Origin: JABWCQ01 sp964530625 | GTDB taxonomy: Bacteria > Electryoneota > RPQS01 | Direction: 5' to 3' | Length of the DNA stretch: 64,000 bases | NCBI GenBank assembly: GCA_964530625.1 | Contig: CAZHAK010000001.1 | Span: 270,861 to 334,860, forward strand | Shown here: positions 53,762 to 62,037 of the stretch, one piece after another | Layout of the letters: the number at the start of each line of letters is the position of its first letter | How positions within the stretch are numbered: position 1 is the first letter of the stretch | The notes under the pieces: model-generated | The model's input: the letters and a program-made list of their open reading frames with translations, nothing else | Databases searched by the model: none | What the model was told of the DNA's origin: nothing | Translations under genes and position numbers: made by a program

Positions 53762-54388
53762 GCCGCATGAGGCGCTTTTGCGACTGGAACCAGTAACGGC
53801 ACTGCATCCCGAAGTACCACTAAACATACTCGGCATGGCTGTAATTCCTACCTTGAATGATTCCTGCACCCATGACAGGAAATCACTAACAAGATTGTTT
53901 TCATGATTCGTTCTTACTCCTCGTCCGGCAGGCGGTAGCACATGAAACTTCAGCGGAATAACAGCGGCTACCCTACCAAGATAGTGGAATCGTCTGCCAA
54001 TGTAAACTAAGGCGTGCCGAGTATCCCTATTGAAGTGCTCCTTCCTAAACTGCAAACTAGCTTCAGGGTCTCGTTTCCATACACCTCGTTCACCTCTCCA
54101 ATATATGTTATCACCGACTCGCTGCCGGGCAGTTCCATTATGCTTGGGCTTCTTGCGCTGGAAGCGTTTGTCATTGTAATATTGATCCAAGTCTAGCACC
54201 TCATCAACTCGCATGCAATAGACGAGCTTGTTACTTGACGCTCTGTCGGTAAATCCCGCAATCCAGTCACCGGCACTTAGCTTGATCCCCATATGATTAG
54301 GCGTACATAGCGCAAGTGTGCAGTACCCGTAGAACGGATTAGGAGCTAGTCCCTTGTCTCGTTTAACTATGTAAGTGCAGAAGCGCAT
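53753..54388 (-). CDS. Nmad2-like (nucleotide modification associated domain 2) protein
   Basis: 211 aa, soluble. The start FCTYIVKRDKGLAPNPFYGY, then CTLALCTPNHMGIKLSAGDWIAG, KLVYCMRVDEVLDLDQYYND, RFQRKKPKHNG, GDNIYWRGERG and ALVYIGRRFHYLG follow the order of conserved blocks I associate with Nmad2, a family predicted from genome context to act with DNA base-modification enzymes. The catalytic role is not known. The C-terminus after ~190 (SGTSGCSAVTGSSRK...) looks foreign and its last codons lie in a 27-bp IS-like repeat, so the tail may have been replaced by insertion. Third gene of a cassette, 96 nt after the UDG-like gene. Confidence 0.65.
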   Translation of the reverse strand: MRFCTYIVKRDKGLAPNPFYGYCTLALCTPNHMGIKLSAGDWIAGFTDRASSNKLVYCMRVDEVLDLDQYYNDKRFQRKKPKHNGTARQRVGDNIYWRGERGVWKRDPEASLQFRKEHFNRDTRHALVYIGRRFHYLGRVAAVIPLKFHVLPPAGRGVRTNHENNLVSDFLSWVQESFKVGITAMPSMFSGTSGCSAVTGSSRKSASCGLI

Positions 54389-54484
54389 GATTAGATATTA
54401 CAAAAATAGAAAAGGGGTTCGGCCACAATAATTTGGAATGCTATCAAAGTTGAAGCTTGACAAATCGTTGTCATACAATCGACA

Positions 54485-55264
54485 TCATATCAGACGACCG
54501 GGATCACGGTGTTTCCAGTGGTCATGAAGATCGCTCCATTTGGAGGAGTGATTCCCAAGTCTTCCAGCTTGTCGCGGATGCACTAGCGGCAAATGTAGCA
54601 ATGAACGACCATCTATTTCGATTTTGTATGTGTTGCCATAGGTAGTGTACTCATTTAGGCTCGTTCGGTGGGACTGATCAAATCTTGAAGTAAATAGGCG
54701 CAACGGGTCATCACCAAGAGTAATCAAAATGTCAGCACCAGACAAAACAAGCTCAGCTACTATCTCATAAACTCGTTCAACAGTTGTTTCAAACTTTGTA
54801 GATAGTTTTCTGATATTCGCAACTGGCCATCCTTTCTCAACTGCAAGATTGTTGTATGTATCGTGGATACGCTTTTCCTGATTACTCCCAGGCCTCACGT
54901 GGAAGAAAGGTAACAAGTCGGAAAGCCATACTTGTGACCGTTTTAGAAGAAGTGGTGCGAGGAAATGCTTGTCGAGAGCCTTTCCTGACTCGCCATTAAG
55001 ATGTGATGGCTTGAGCTTCCCAGCATTATTAGGAACTATAATTCTTTCTATTATCAAATCTTGGTTTGATCCATTCCAGAATATCTCAGGCTCGCTACAC
55101 ACAGCCAATGACTTAACTAATTCCCTTCCATTTGCTCCTATCCATCGAGCGTGTACTGCACTAGCATAAACTCCTAGTATAAATACGCTCTTCGGAGAAT
55201 CATCAGCTTGCCTAACTTCTACAACTGCTTTTCCAAAAGGGAAGACACCTAAGTCCTTATACAT
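54485..55264 (-). CDS. UDG-superfamily-like protein
   Basis: 259 aa. Motifs placed like those of uracil-DNA glycosylases: near the N-terminus VFILGVYASAVHARW (~28-42, substrate/water-activating loop position), middle KHFLAPLLLKRSQVWLSDLLPF (~95), ADILITLGDDPLRLF, and near the C-terminus LPLVHPRQAGRLGNHSSKW (~224-242), corresponding to the HPS-type loop that grips the flipped base. The catalytic residues differ from classical Ung, so uracil specificity should not be assumed. Its ATG overlaps the stop of the DUF262 gene by 8 nt; together with the Nmad2-like gene this implies recognition or removal of a modified base. Confidence 0.6.
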   Translation of the reverse strand: MYKDLGVFPFGKAVVEVRQADDSPKSVFILGVYASAVHARWIGANGRELVKSLAVCSEPEIFWNGSNQDLIIERIIVPNNAGKLKPSHLNGESGKALDKHFLAPLLLKRSQVWLSDLLPFFHVRPGSNQEKRIHDTYNNLAVEKGWPVANIRKLSTKFETTVERVYEIVAELVLSGADILITLGDDPLRLFTSRFDQSHRTSLNEYTTYGNTYKIEIDGRSLLHLPLVHPRQAGRLGNHSSKWSDLHDHWKHRDPGRLI

Positions 55265-57269
55265 TTAATGCCTGCTCCCAATTCATAACATCATCAAGCC
55301 AGACGGTTTTTACAGCATTATACATTAGTTGCTGTCGGGCCCCCCACTTATCGCTTGGAAAGGCACCGCTAGAATCAGGATCCACCCTCTCAAATGCAAA
55401 ATTGTCAGGTACCTTTCGTTTGTCCACAATATCTAGATGGCCAACCATTAGTTCATTCCAGATAAAGTTACTCGTGCGATATCGCTCCATTTTCATCCTA
55501 TATGATTCATTATTGCTGCTTTCGTTCTGACGGTCTTTTAGGAGTAGAACCAAGCCCAGTTGATTCCGAACAGTATTAAAGTGCTGTTCGTCAAATATGC
55601 CATTAACATCCCTGAATTGGTCGAAGTTTTTCTCGTTTCGCGCATAGATATGCTCAAGATGCATGCCATAAATCTTTCGTGTACTCTTGTTGAAGTGGTC
55701 TTCCAAATCCTGCAAAGATCCTAGCGTCGTGTACGAAGGCTTGTCCAAGTGTTCTGCCAAGTAGCGGTCGACGCGCAACAGCACATACTTACTGAAATTA
55801 GTCCAGCGATTCCTAATGGCTCTAAACCGCTCATACTGGAAAATATCGGCAACATTATTTACGTCATCTGGAGCGATAGTTTCACTTTCAACGAGTGCTT
55901 CTATCAAGGTACTATCGAACACGTGGATTGCGTCAAGCATAGATACATTACGAATTCGCCTATTCAATTTGTAGATATAACGCTGGAAGACGTTACTGTC
56001 ATATACATCAAGCAATCGGAGCACAGAGTGGAGTTGGTCAAACTTCCGCGCAATCCCTGTGACTTTTGTATCGCGACTTGGATCATTCAGAATCACCGAG
56101 GACATTATCAAGAGGTACTGCTGATTCTGATCAAGAAGCTTGTTGTAAATCAGAAATTCATCAAAGTAGCCGGTGCGTAAATCGAGGTACAATTCCGCGA
56201 AATACTTTATCTCATTGACAATCTTGTCGTAAAGAATGCGGGTGTCGGAGAAATTGCCAAAGTACTTGGAAATGTCTTTGTTCCGATATATTTCGTAGTG
56301 ATAGTCGTTTTCGTACTTGACGTAATCCGCTTCGCTTTCAGCAAATTTGGCACGAAAGTACGTTTGAAAGAACATATCAAGTGTGATCTTTGAATCAGTA
56401 CTATTTTTGACATCGGAAGCGAAGTATCTGTTTTGAAGGTCAGTCCATACCTTGTTGGCATGTTCCTTCTCAACAGGTGGAAGATTGCCTAGCAACTTAC
56501 CCTTCAATATCTCATAAGGCTTGAGTCCAAGTCCACGGTCGTTGACAACTTCAAAAATTGTTGCAACATGCTGTTGTCGTTCTATCTTGATCTCTACAAT
56601 TGATACTCGGTCAAGAAGAAAGAAAATGTAGTGTGTGAGTTTTGATAAGTCCCACTCTTGCTTACTATCGCCATCAATCTTGAAATAGACGTCAAACTGT
56701 TGACTTACGAATGTGTAATTCTCATTAATCCGATTTTGTGTCTCGTCGCAGGGATTGACAAGTGCATTGTCTATCAGCCCGCGAAAGGCTGCCTCGCGAT
56801 TTTCATTATAGACTTTGAAGCGACTCGCATCGCCGAAATCATCAGTTTCGAAGATCAAACGTTCAAGGCTTTTGCTTGAAAATGTCTTGGTGGATGCGTT
56901 TTCACCAACTTCTATTTCAGCGAGAATAGACCGAAGCTTTATCAGCATTAGCAAGATGGTTGTAAGTCGTTGTTGACCGTCAACAATAGCCGTTGTCGAA
57001 TTGGTGCTGTGGGTCAAATAGGTGTTAAGAAAATATGGCTCGAAGCGCTTGAGAACATCCTTATAGATTTCCTTAGGATCCGTTTCAAGGCGCTGATGTT
57101 GTTCGAAACGAATCTGAAGGTCATTCAGCAACGTGTCGACATTGTCCTTATCCCACCGATACTCCCGTTGATAGATGTCAATATGGTACGCCTTTGAAGT
57201 ACCAAAAACATCGCGAACATGCTGATCTATTGATGTGATTACATTACGGACGGTAGTTTCATCGGACAT
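55257..57269 (-). CDS. DUF262/DUF1524 (GmrSD-like) nuclease, type IV restriction-like
   Basis: 670 aa. The N-terminal DUF262 half has the ParB/sulfiredoxin-like motifs IDIYQREYRWDKDNVDTLLN (~30-49) and TAIVDGQQRLTTILLML (~93-109), plus VVNDRGLGLKPYEILKGKLL. This domain in GmrS/BrxU binds and hydrolyses NTP. The C-terminal part (~530-600) is a DUF1524 HNH-type nuclease (MHLEHIYARNEKN...NQLGLVLLLKDRQNESSN). The two-domain chain corresponds to single-polypeptide GmrSD enzymes, which cut phage DNA with glucosylated 5-hydroxymethylcytosine or other modified bases. First gene of the cassette; the UDG-like gene overlaps its end. Confidence 0.88.
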   Translation of the reverse strand: MSDETTVRNVITSIDQHVRDVFGTSKAYHIDIYQREYRWDKDNVDTLLNDLQIRFEQHQRLETDPKEIYKDVLKRFEPYFLNTYLTHSTNSTTAIVDGQQRLTTILLMLIKLRSILAEIEVGENASTKTFSSKSLERLIFETDDFGDASRFKVYNENREAAFRGLIDNALVNPCDETQNRINENYTFVSQQFDVYFKIDGDSKQEWDLSKLTHYIFFLLDRVSIVEIKIERQQHVATIFEVVNDRGLGLKPYEILKGKLLGNLPPVEKEHANKVWTDLQNRYFASDVKNSTDSKITLDMFFQTYFRAKFAESEADYVKYENDYHYEIYRNKDISKYFGNFSDTRILYDKIVNEIKYFAELYLDLRTGYFDEFLIYNKLLDQNQQYLLIMSSVILNDPSRDTKVTGIARKFDQLHSVLRLLDVYDSNVFQRYIYKLNRRIRNVSMLDAIHVFDSTLIEALVESETIAPDDVNNVADIFQYERFRAIRNRWTNFSKYVLLRVDRYLAEHLDKPSYTTLGSLQDLEDHFNKSTRKIYGMHLEHIYARNEKNFDQFRDVNGIFDEQHFNTVRNQLGLVLLLKDRQNESSNNESYRMKMERYRTSNFIWNELMVGHLDIVDKRKVPDNFAFERVDPDSSGAFPSDKWGARQQLMYNAVKTVWLDDVMNWEQALNV

Positions 57270-57436
57270 TCAGAATCTCCCTTTCTTGAATGATTAGTTG
57301 CTTTGCAGCAATAGGACCTATCAAAAATGCGATTTTTGCAGTCGATTCGCGACAGATGGACCAGCAGGTAAGGGACCGGCATGGTTGAGTAGGCTAGGTT
57401 GGTCTGCCCATATTTCTGTACCAGTTGTAGGATTAA

Positions 57437-57463
57437 TGGTACAGTGTTCGGGGGCTAGATCAA
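57437..57463 (-). repeat. 27-bp direct repeat, copy 2 (IS3-like end)
   Basis: Identical to 53735-53761 and same orientation, between the 3' end of the DUF2779 gene and the start of the DUF262 cassette. It is part of an 8-bp inverted repeat CTGTACCA (57416-57423) / TGGTACAG (57437-57444). Together the copies bracket the three-gene cassette. Confidence 0.8.
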
Positions 57464-57485
57464 TCTTACTCATAGTTAATGGTGT

Positions 57486-59006
57486 TCACATCGACTTCAT
57501 ATTGAGCGCTCGAAGCACTCTGACCATCGCCTCCGTATCCCGTCTGCAGTATTCCCAAAGCTGGTTCCAAATCACCTGGGCCGAATTTTCTTCCGACTTG
57601 GCAAGTTCGATCATCTCCATGTACTTCAGCGATGCGGTTGTACCATCCGCAATTTCAAGATCATCGTATCCAAGATCCGGAACCAAAGCAGGCAGGACGT
57701 TCTTGATGGAAAAGCTGCCGTTGAAATCCGGATGGTAGACATTGGTCTTGACAATGGCGCACAGGTCAACGAGTCGGTTAATGACCGCATTCAGACGGTC
57801 TGCATATTCAGGAAGTTCATCTGCAAGCGCATTGAGTACCCGTTTCTCGTACGCTGTATACATTAGGACTGGCGCGTCTGGATGCTGTTCAAGGACATCA
57901 AGCATATGCTCGGTGAGCAACAGCCTTGGATCCGAATCTTCCGAATGCAGATAGCCAAAGTGCTGCGCAGGACGCCGTTCAGATTCTTCAAGATGCACTG
58001 AGTACTGGAACGGCAGCGCCTGAAATGGCCGCGTACCTTTGAATCTGGGAAGCGCAGGCATGAAGGTCTCGAAGTCAAGATGATATCTTGGATATCCTAT
58101 CGCAGCCAAATCTCCAGCCAATGTCGGTTCAACCACGCACTGTCCAGTCTCTTCGGCCTTCAGCATGCGCTGCTGGGAGCAACTTAGGGTCAAACTACTG
58201 GCGGCAAGATCGTCCAATGTGTTGATTCCCTGTGCAATAAGACTCTCAAGCTTTGCTGGACCTATGCCTGGCAACATCATCAATGGATGCGGCTCTGGCA
58301 CATCACAGGCACTGCCAAGGAAAGGGCAGTCGTAGGGGTCTGTGCATTGATCGCCTGGTTTGATCTGTGGCGGTATTGTCGACGTGGCGATTTCTAGTCC
58401 CTCAGAAATCATGTCTTCAACTGGAATCTCAAGATCAAACGCTTCATCTAAGCACTCAAATCGGCTAAAGAGTCTATTGACGTCATACTTCTTCCCATCA
58501 TAGACATATTCGCTGTTTAGATGAACGACACCGATCTTATCAAAACTGCAGTCGCTCCCGTATGCCTCCATCGACTTCCTCAGTACATGCGCCTGAATTG
58601 CAACGTCCAGCACATGGTACTCCTTTGGGTTGACGACGCTCTTGACCTCCCAGAGCTGCCATCCATCGTTCCCTTGAACAAGAATATCGCAGCGTACGCG
58701 GGTCCGCCGATACTCGAACGCCGGTTCAAACAGTGCCGGATTGGACTTGTCGGCCAATGCTTCGTCGGTCTGTTTCTTCGCCTTGGTGAAATCCCAGTAC
58801 TCAGCGTCTATCAGCCTTCCCTTAGGATAAAGATCACGAGCCAGTTCTCCAACTTCCGTACCAGCGTCAAATCTCGCTTGTGCTTCAGCAGACGGCTCTT
58901 GCATCAGATCGCGTCGGTGCACCTCATTCCAAAGTCTTAAGGGGCACTGATGCAGCGCCATAAGTCTTGACTTAGAAAGATATCGATGGACGTTACTCGA
59001 TGGCAT
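57486..59006 (-). CDS. DUF2779 protein: Cas4-like nuclease, helix-hairpin-helix and DEDD exonuclease
   Basis: 506 aa from the ATG at 59006, which has GGAG 5 nt upstream; a TTG 21 nt earlier lacks it. The N-terminal half resembles Cas4: a cysteine in SRLMALHQCPLRLW, the PD-(D/E)XK pair in RVRCDILVQG...QLWEVKSVVN, and three more cysteines in CTDPYDCPFLGSAC, enough for an Fe-S cluster. A helix-hairpin-helix follows (LPGIGPAKLESLIAQGI). The C-terminal half (DUF2779) is an RNase H-fold exonuclease: YHLDFETFMP (DxE), YTAYEKRVLNAL, VDLCAIVK and EYCRRDTEAMVRVL. Such proteins may process single-stranded DNA or RNA ends. Its start overlaps the Fis-type gene by 14 nt. Confidence 0.82.
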   Translation of the reverse strand: MPSSNVHRYLSKSRLMALHQCPLRLWNEVHRRDLMQEPSAEAQARFDAGTEVGELARDLYPKGRLIDAEYWDFTKAKKQTDEALADKSNPALFEPAFEYRRTRVRCDILVQGNDGWQLWEVKSVVNPKEYHVLDVAIQAHVLRKSMEAYGSDCSFDKIGVVHLNSEYVYDGKKYDVNRLFSRFECLDEAFDLEIPVEDMISEGLEIATSTIPPQIKPGDQCTDPYDCPFLGSACDVPEPHPLMMLPGIGPAKLESLIAQGINTLDDLAASSLTLSCSQQRMLKAEETGQCVVEPTLAGDLAAIGYPRYHLDFETFMPALPRFKGTRPFQALPFQYSVHLEESERRPAQHFGYLHSEDSDPRLLLTEHMLDVLEQHPDAPVLMYTAYEKRVLNALADELPEYADRLNAVINRLVDLCAIVKTNVYHPDFNGSFSIKNVLPALVPDLGYDDLEIADGTTASLKYMEMIELAKSEENSAQVIWNQLWEYCRRDTEAMVRVLRALNMKSM

Positions 59007-59373
59007 CTTGACTCCGACTGCTGTCAACTAACGACTGTGACTCGATTGCTGTATCGGAATCAATGGCTGCTAGAGATTGTCTCATATCCGAACAGGTCGA
59101 GGCAAAGCATGAATTTGATCCTTGGGCGATATCAAACTGCCTCATCCTCAGCTGCAATGTCCTCCTGCTGATTCCAAGCGCTTTTGCACATTTGGTCACA
59201 TTCCATGAGTACATTTGAAGTGCTGTCGATAGGTATCGCTGGCAGAATAACCTCGTGGCCGCTTTGTAGTTAATCGGAACAGACTTAAGGTCTATCACGA
59301 TCTTGCGGCCGGGCTTTGGGGTGGGAGATGTTGTCTTCATGGCTGAAAAATACCAGCCAGAGCGACAACTCAT
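58993..59373 (-). CDS. Small Fis-type helix-turn-helix protein
   Basis: 126 aa (or 115 from an ATG at 59340; neither start has a clear ribosome site). Residues ~45-82 form a Fis/HTH_8 DNA-binding motif: RYLSTALQMYSWNVTKCAKA, then LGISRRTLQLRMRQF. It lacks the AAA+ part of sigma-54 activators, so it probably acts as a small DNA-bending or regulatory protein for the operon. Lies 6 nt after the WYL gene and overlaps the DUF2779 gene. The C-terminal ~40 residues are low-complexity Ser/Asp-rich. Confidence 0.7.
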   Translation of the reverse strand: MSCRSGWYFSAMKTTSPTPKPGRKIVIDLKSVPINYKAATRLFCQRYLSTALQMYSWNVTKCAKALGISRRTLQLRMRQFDIAQGSNSCFASTCSDMRQSLAAIDSDTAIESQSLVDSSRSQDAIE

Positions 59374-59379
59374 GTCGTG

Positions 59380-60351
59380 CTATTTGTAACTCTTCAGAGT
59401 TTCTCTAAGGGTCCGTTTGATTCTATCTTGCAGCTTCTTGGGCGACTGCACGACTCCGTACTTCCCCCATCGTAGAATCCAAGCTATCAGTTCTTCAGTG
59501 ATACCGACTTTCATCGTCAACACGATATCGCCGGATTTGAGTTCTCGGATCGATTGACTGTGATGCCAGACACGTCCTTCAATCGATGGACGAACAAGCT
59601 TGGCAAACTTGATTTTCACAGTAGCAGGTTTGTCCGACCAGATGCCGAACTTGTCCTTCATAAACTCTTTCAAACTGAACTTGGGATCACGCTCGAAGAC
59701 ATCATCCGTTGCCGTAATCTCTTCGATGCGCGGCAGCGACAGATAGATGTACGACTTATGATAAGGTTGAAAGACAACGGCGTAGAGCGATCCAGAGTGT
59801 AAAATCAAGCTGTAAGGATGTATCTGATATGTCTTGCCTTTGTACTTCACCCAGCAGACTCTTCGCGCTAAAAGCGCTTTGAACAGGTCCATTAGGACGT
59901 GGCTGAATGGCTTGATGTCGACTCGGCCAGCTTCGTGATACGAGAAAGTTTCATTAACATCCCAGAACGCTGATGCGATCTCTACCCCGTCGGGTGGCAC
60001 GAGCTGCTCCATGCGTTCAAAGACACGCTTAATATTGTCGCCTATCTTTGTCCCTTGAAACAGCTCCTTGAACTGTCCTAGCAGAATGCCGGCCAGCAAA
60101 TCGTCCGGCTCCAACATCATCGGCACAAAATCAAATTCCCGCTGCAATCTGTAATACCGGACTCCGTGAGCTCCGGTTTCAAATCGCAACGGGATATTCG
60201 CGCCTTCGATAGAATTCAACATCCGCTGAATTGACCGCTTATCGACCTGCCTGTCGAGCAGATCATGCAATTCAGCAACGGTGACTCGGTCGTGAGTCAT
60301 CAATCGCTGAAGAATGCGCAATGCGCGTTGGAGGTGGTTTAGGTCAGACAT
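59380..60351 (-). CDS. WYL-domain transcriptional regulator
   Basis: 323 aa from the ATG at 60351; the frame could begin at a TTG 36 nt upstream, inside the neighbouring gene. N-terminal winged helix (LQRALRILQRLMTHDRVTVA, LLDRQVDKRSIQRMLNSIE, ~5-60), a middle WYL (SH3-like) domain (~140-230, FKALLARRVCWVKYKGKTYQ, HPYSLILHSGSLYAVVFQP), and a C-terminal WCX-like extension (AWILRWGKYGVVQSPKKLQD). WYL proteins bind nucleic acid ligands and often repress phage-defence operons until infection. It overlaps the UDG-like gene by 8 nt and very likely controls this operon. Confidence 0.9.
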   Translation of the reverse strand: MSDLNHLQRALRILQRLMTHDRVTVAELHDLLDRQVDKRSIQRMLNSIEGANIPLRFETGAHGVRYYRLQREFDFVPMMLEPDDLLAGILLGQFKELFQGTKIGDNIKRVFERMEQLVPPDGVEIASAFWDVNETFSYHEAGRVDIKPFSHVLMDLFKALLARRVCWVKYKGKTYQIHPYSLILHSGSLYAVVFQPYHKSYIYLSLPRIEEITATDDVFERDPKFSLKEFMKDKFGIWSDKPATVKIKFAKLVRPSIEGRVWHHSQSIRELKSGDIVLTMKVGITEELIAWILRWGKYGVVQSPKKLQDRIKRTLRETLKSYK

Positions 60352-61138
60352 CAGTCTGTGTGAGAATTTGCCGCACTGCCTCGACAAGTCCGTAATGCAT
60401 GGCCGGTTTTATCGCAGGTGGCAAGCGAGGGAAGTAAGTGTAGTGCGGATAATCAACTACCGGAATTCCAATTCGCCGCGACAAATACCATCTGACTCCG
60501 CGCGCGGTGACGTTAGTTTGCTGGGACTCCGCCGCTATCCTAGTCCGGTATGCATCAAATGTCCCTCCGCATATAACAATCGAGGGACGATACAAAGAAA
60601 TCTGCGAGAGTATCAAGTCTTTCGTGCGTTCAATTTCCGGGAATAATAATTCAATCTGCGTGCTGCCTGCGCCTCCCGATTTTTTGATGTTAACGACTGC
60701 AATCTTCCTGAATTGATTCGCTCGCCCTTCCACATTGTGCTGACACAAATCTGCTTCTAGGACAGGCCAAGGAAGCAGTATTCCATCAGTTGTGGTGATG
60801 TCGTGAGTCCAGCGTGCTATCACTTCCCAACTTTTATATCCACGTGTCTTGTTCGGGTGCCAACCACCTTCTCCGAGCCACACCGCGAGGTTCCATTCCG
60901 CTCGCTCAGTAACACGTCCGACAGCGTTTGTCCGAGGTGGGTCATTCGGCTCTTTCAATAGGAAAAGCAGCTTGGGATGACTACCTGCATAAGTGGAATA
61001 GTGCACGACGCCGTCTTCAATGAACTGGCCATCAGAACAAAACTCTGTTTGCCGGCTTCTCCATTCGGTAAACAACTCGCGTTCTTTCTCGTACATGTCT
61101 GCGGGAAGGCCGCGAGTGATGTTTGGTTCGTTCTCCAT
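60344..61138 (-). CDS. UDG-superfamily-like protein of unknown specificity
   Basis: 264 aa. Recognisable blocks: KLLFLLKEPNDPPRTN (~57-72), WEVIARWTHDI, a central KIAVVNIKKSGGAG, SIVICGGTFDAYRT, and near the C-terminus VVDYPHYTYFPRLPPA. Their order fits an uracil-DNA-glycosylase-like Rossmann fold, with LKEPN at the first catalytic loop and DYPH at the HPS position. I cannot name the substrate and this assignment is tentative. It starts the chain UDG-like, WYL, Fis-type, DUF2779, which overlap or nearly touch and so form one operon. Confidence 0.55.
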   Translation of the reverse strand: MENEPNITRGLPADMYEKERELFTEWRSRQTEFCSDGQFIEDGVVHYSTYAGSHPKLLFLLKEPNDPPRTNAVGRVTERAEWNLAVWLGEGGWHPNKTRGYKSWEVIARWTHDITTTDGILLPWPVLEADLCQHNVEGRANQFRKIAVVNIKKSGGAGSTQIELLFPEIERTKDLILSQISLYRPSIVICGGTFDAYRTRIAAESQQTNVTARGVRWYLSRRIGIPVVDYPHYTYFPRLPPAIKPAMHYGLVEAVRQILTQTDV

Positions 61139-61299
61139 CAGATTCTCATGATATCAAATGTGCGACCGGTTGGTCGGCCCAATTACCTGTACCAGTCTCG
61201 AAGATGCAATCTCTAACTCTGAAGCCGTAGATAGCACCCGGCAAGTTGAACGCCCTGGTCGCATTGTAGTGCATGTGCGACCGAACTCGATGTGGACTT

Positions 61300-62007
61300 T
61301 CAAGATTGGGCGGAATGACACAGGGCATCTATCGCTACACAGTCGTCGCAACCAGATCGCCCACCCGGTACGGTCCCACCGTCGTAGATTGCTTTTGCCC
61401 GTGCAAGTAAAGGAGGAATCAGTGTGTCAGGCTTCAAGTCTATTTCGTGAATCCCAGCAACGAATTCCATGCTGAAACGGTCGTCCTGTACAAGCTTTTT
61501 AACCATATCTGAGGGGATGGAGTTTACTGGCTCATAGTATACAAGTGCAAGACCCCGGATTGGCGACATACCTATTGATTCCGCAATTAATGCATAGCCA
61601 TTCAGTTGCACTTGGTAGGTTGGCATCAGGCTGTCCTGATTCCCCGTGTATCTTGCAGTCTTGTAGTCGAGAATGAAATAGCCTCCATCCTTCACAGAAA
61701 GCACTTCGTCCGGCACGCCAGTTAACTTGACATCGTTGTCTTTATCATAATAGAAGAATGTCCCGCGCCCCGGTACGCTGGCTACTGAACTGAATTCGCC
61801 TAAACAATCCAGCCAAGTGGGTGCACATCCATGCTTCTTGAACCACTCAGCTGTGACTTTCTTGCTATAGCTGTCAATTGTGCTAAAGATCCCCGGAAAG
61901 ATCTGGAATGGTAGTTTCTTGACGTGCCTTTGAATCCAGAAACACCTAGGGCAGAATTCTGGCTGAGCAAGTTTGCCCAAGTCCTTAGCGGAGATTTGGA
62001 GTGTCAT
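61300..62007 (-). CDS. Cas4-like PD-(D/E)XK nuclease
   Basis: 235 aa from the ATG at 62007; an ATG 30 nt upstream is also possible and neither has a clear ribosome site. N-terminal QPEFCPRCFWIQ, catalytic core VKLTGVPDEVLSV...YFILDYKTARYT (Asp and D-x-K), the helix TYQVQLNGYALIAES, and a C-terminal cysteine group GCDDCVAIDALC. The cysteines could bind an Fe-S cluster or zinc as in Cas4/AddB. It probably cuts or resects DNA with the HerA-like ATPase encoded upstream on the same strand. Confidence 0.83.
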   Translation of the reverse strand: MTLQISAKDLGKLAQPEFCPRCFWIQRHVKKLPFQIFPGIFSTIDSYSKKVTAEWFKKHGCAPTWLDCLGEFSSVASVPGRGTFFYYDKDNDVKLTGVPDEVLSVKDGGYFILDYKTARYTGNQDSLMPTYQVQLNGYALIAESIGMSPIRGLALVYYEPVNSIPSDMVKKLVQDDRFSMEFVAGIHEIDLKPDTLIPPLLARAKAIYDGGTVPGGRSGCDDCVAIDALCHSAQS

Positions 62008-62037
62008 TAAAATTAGTTCTAAAATTCGAATCCGCAT

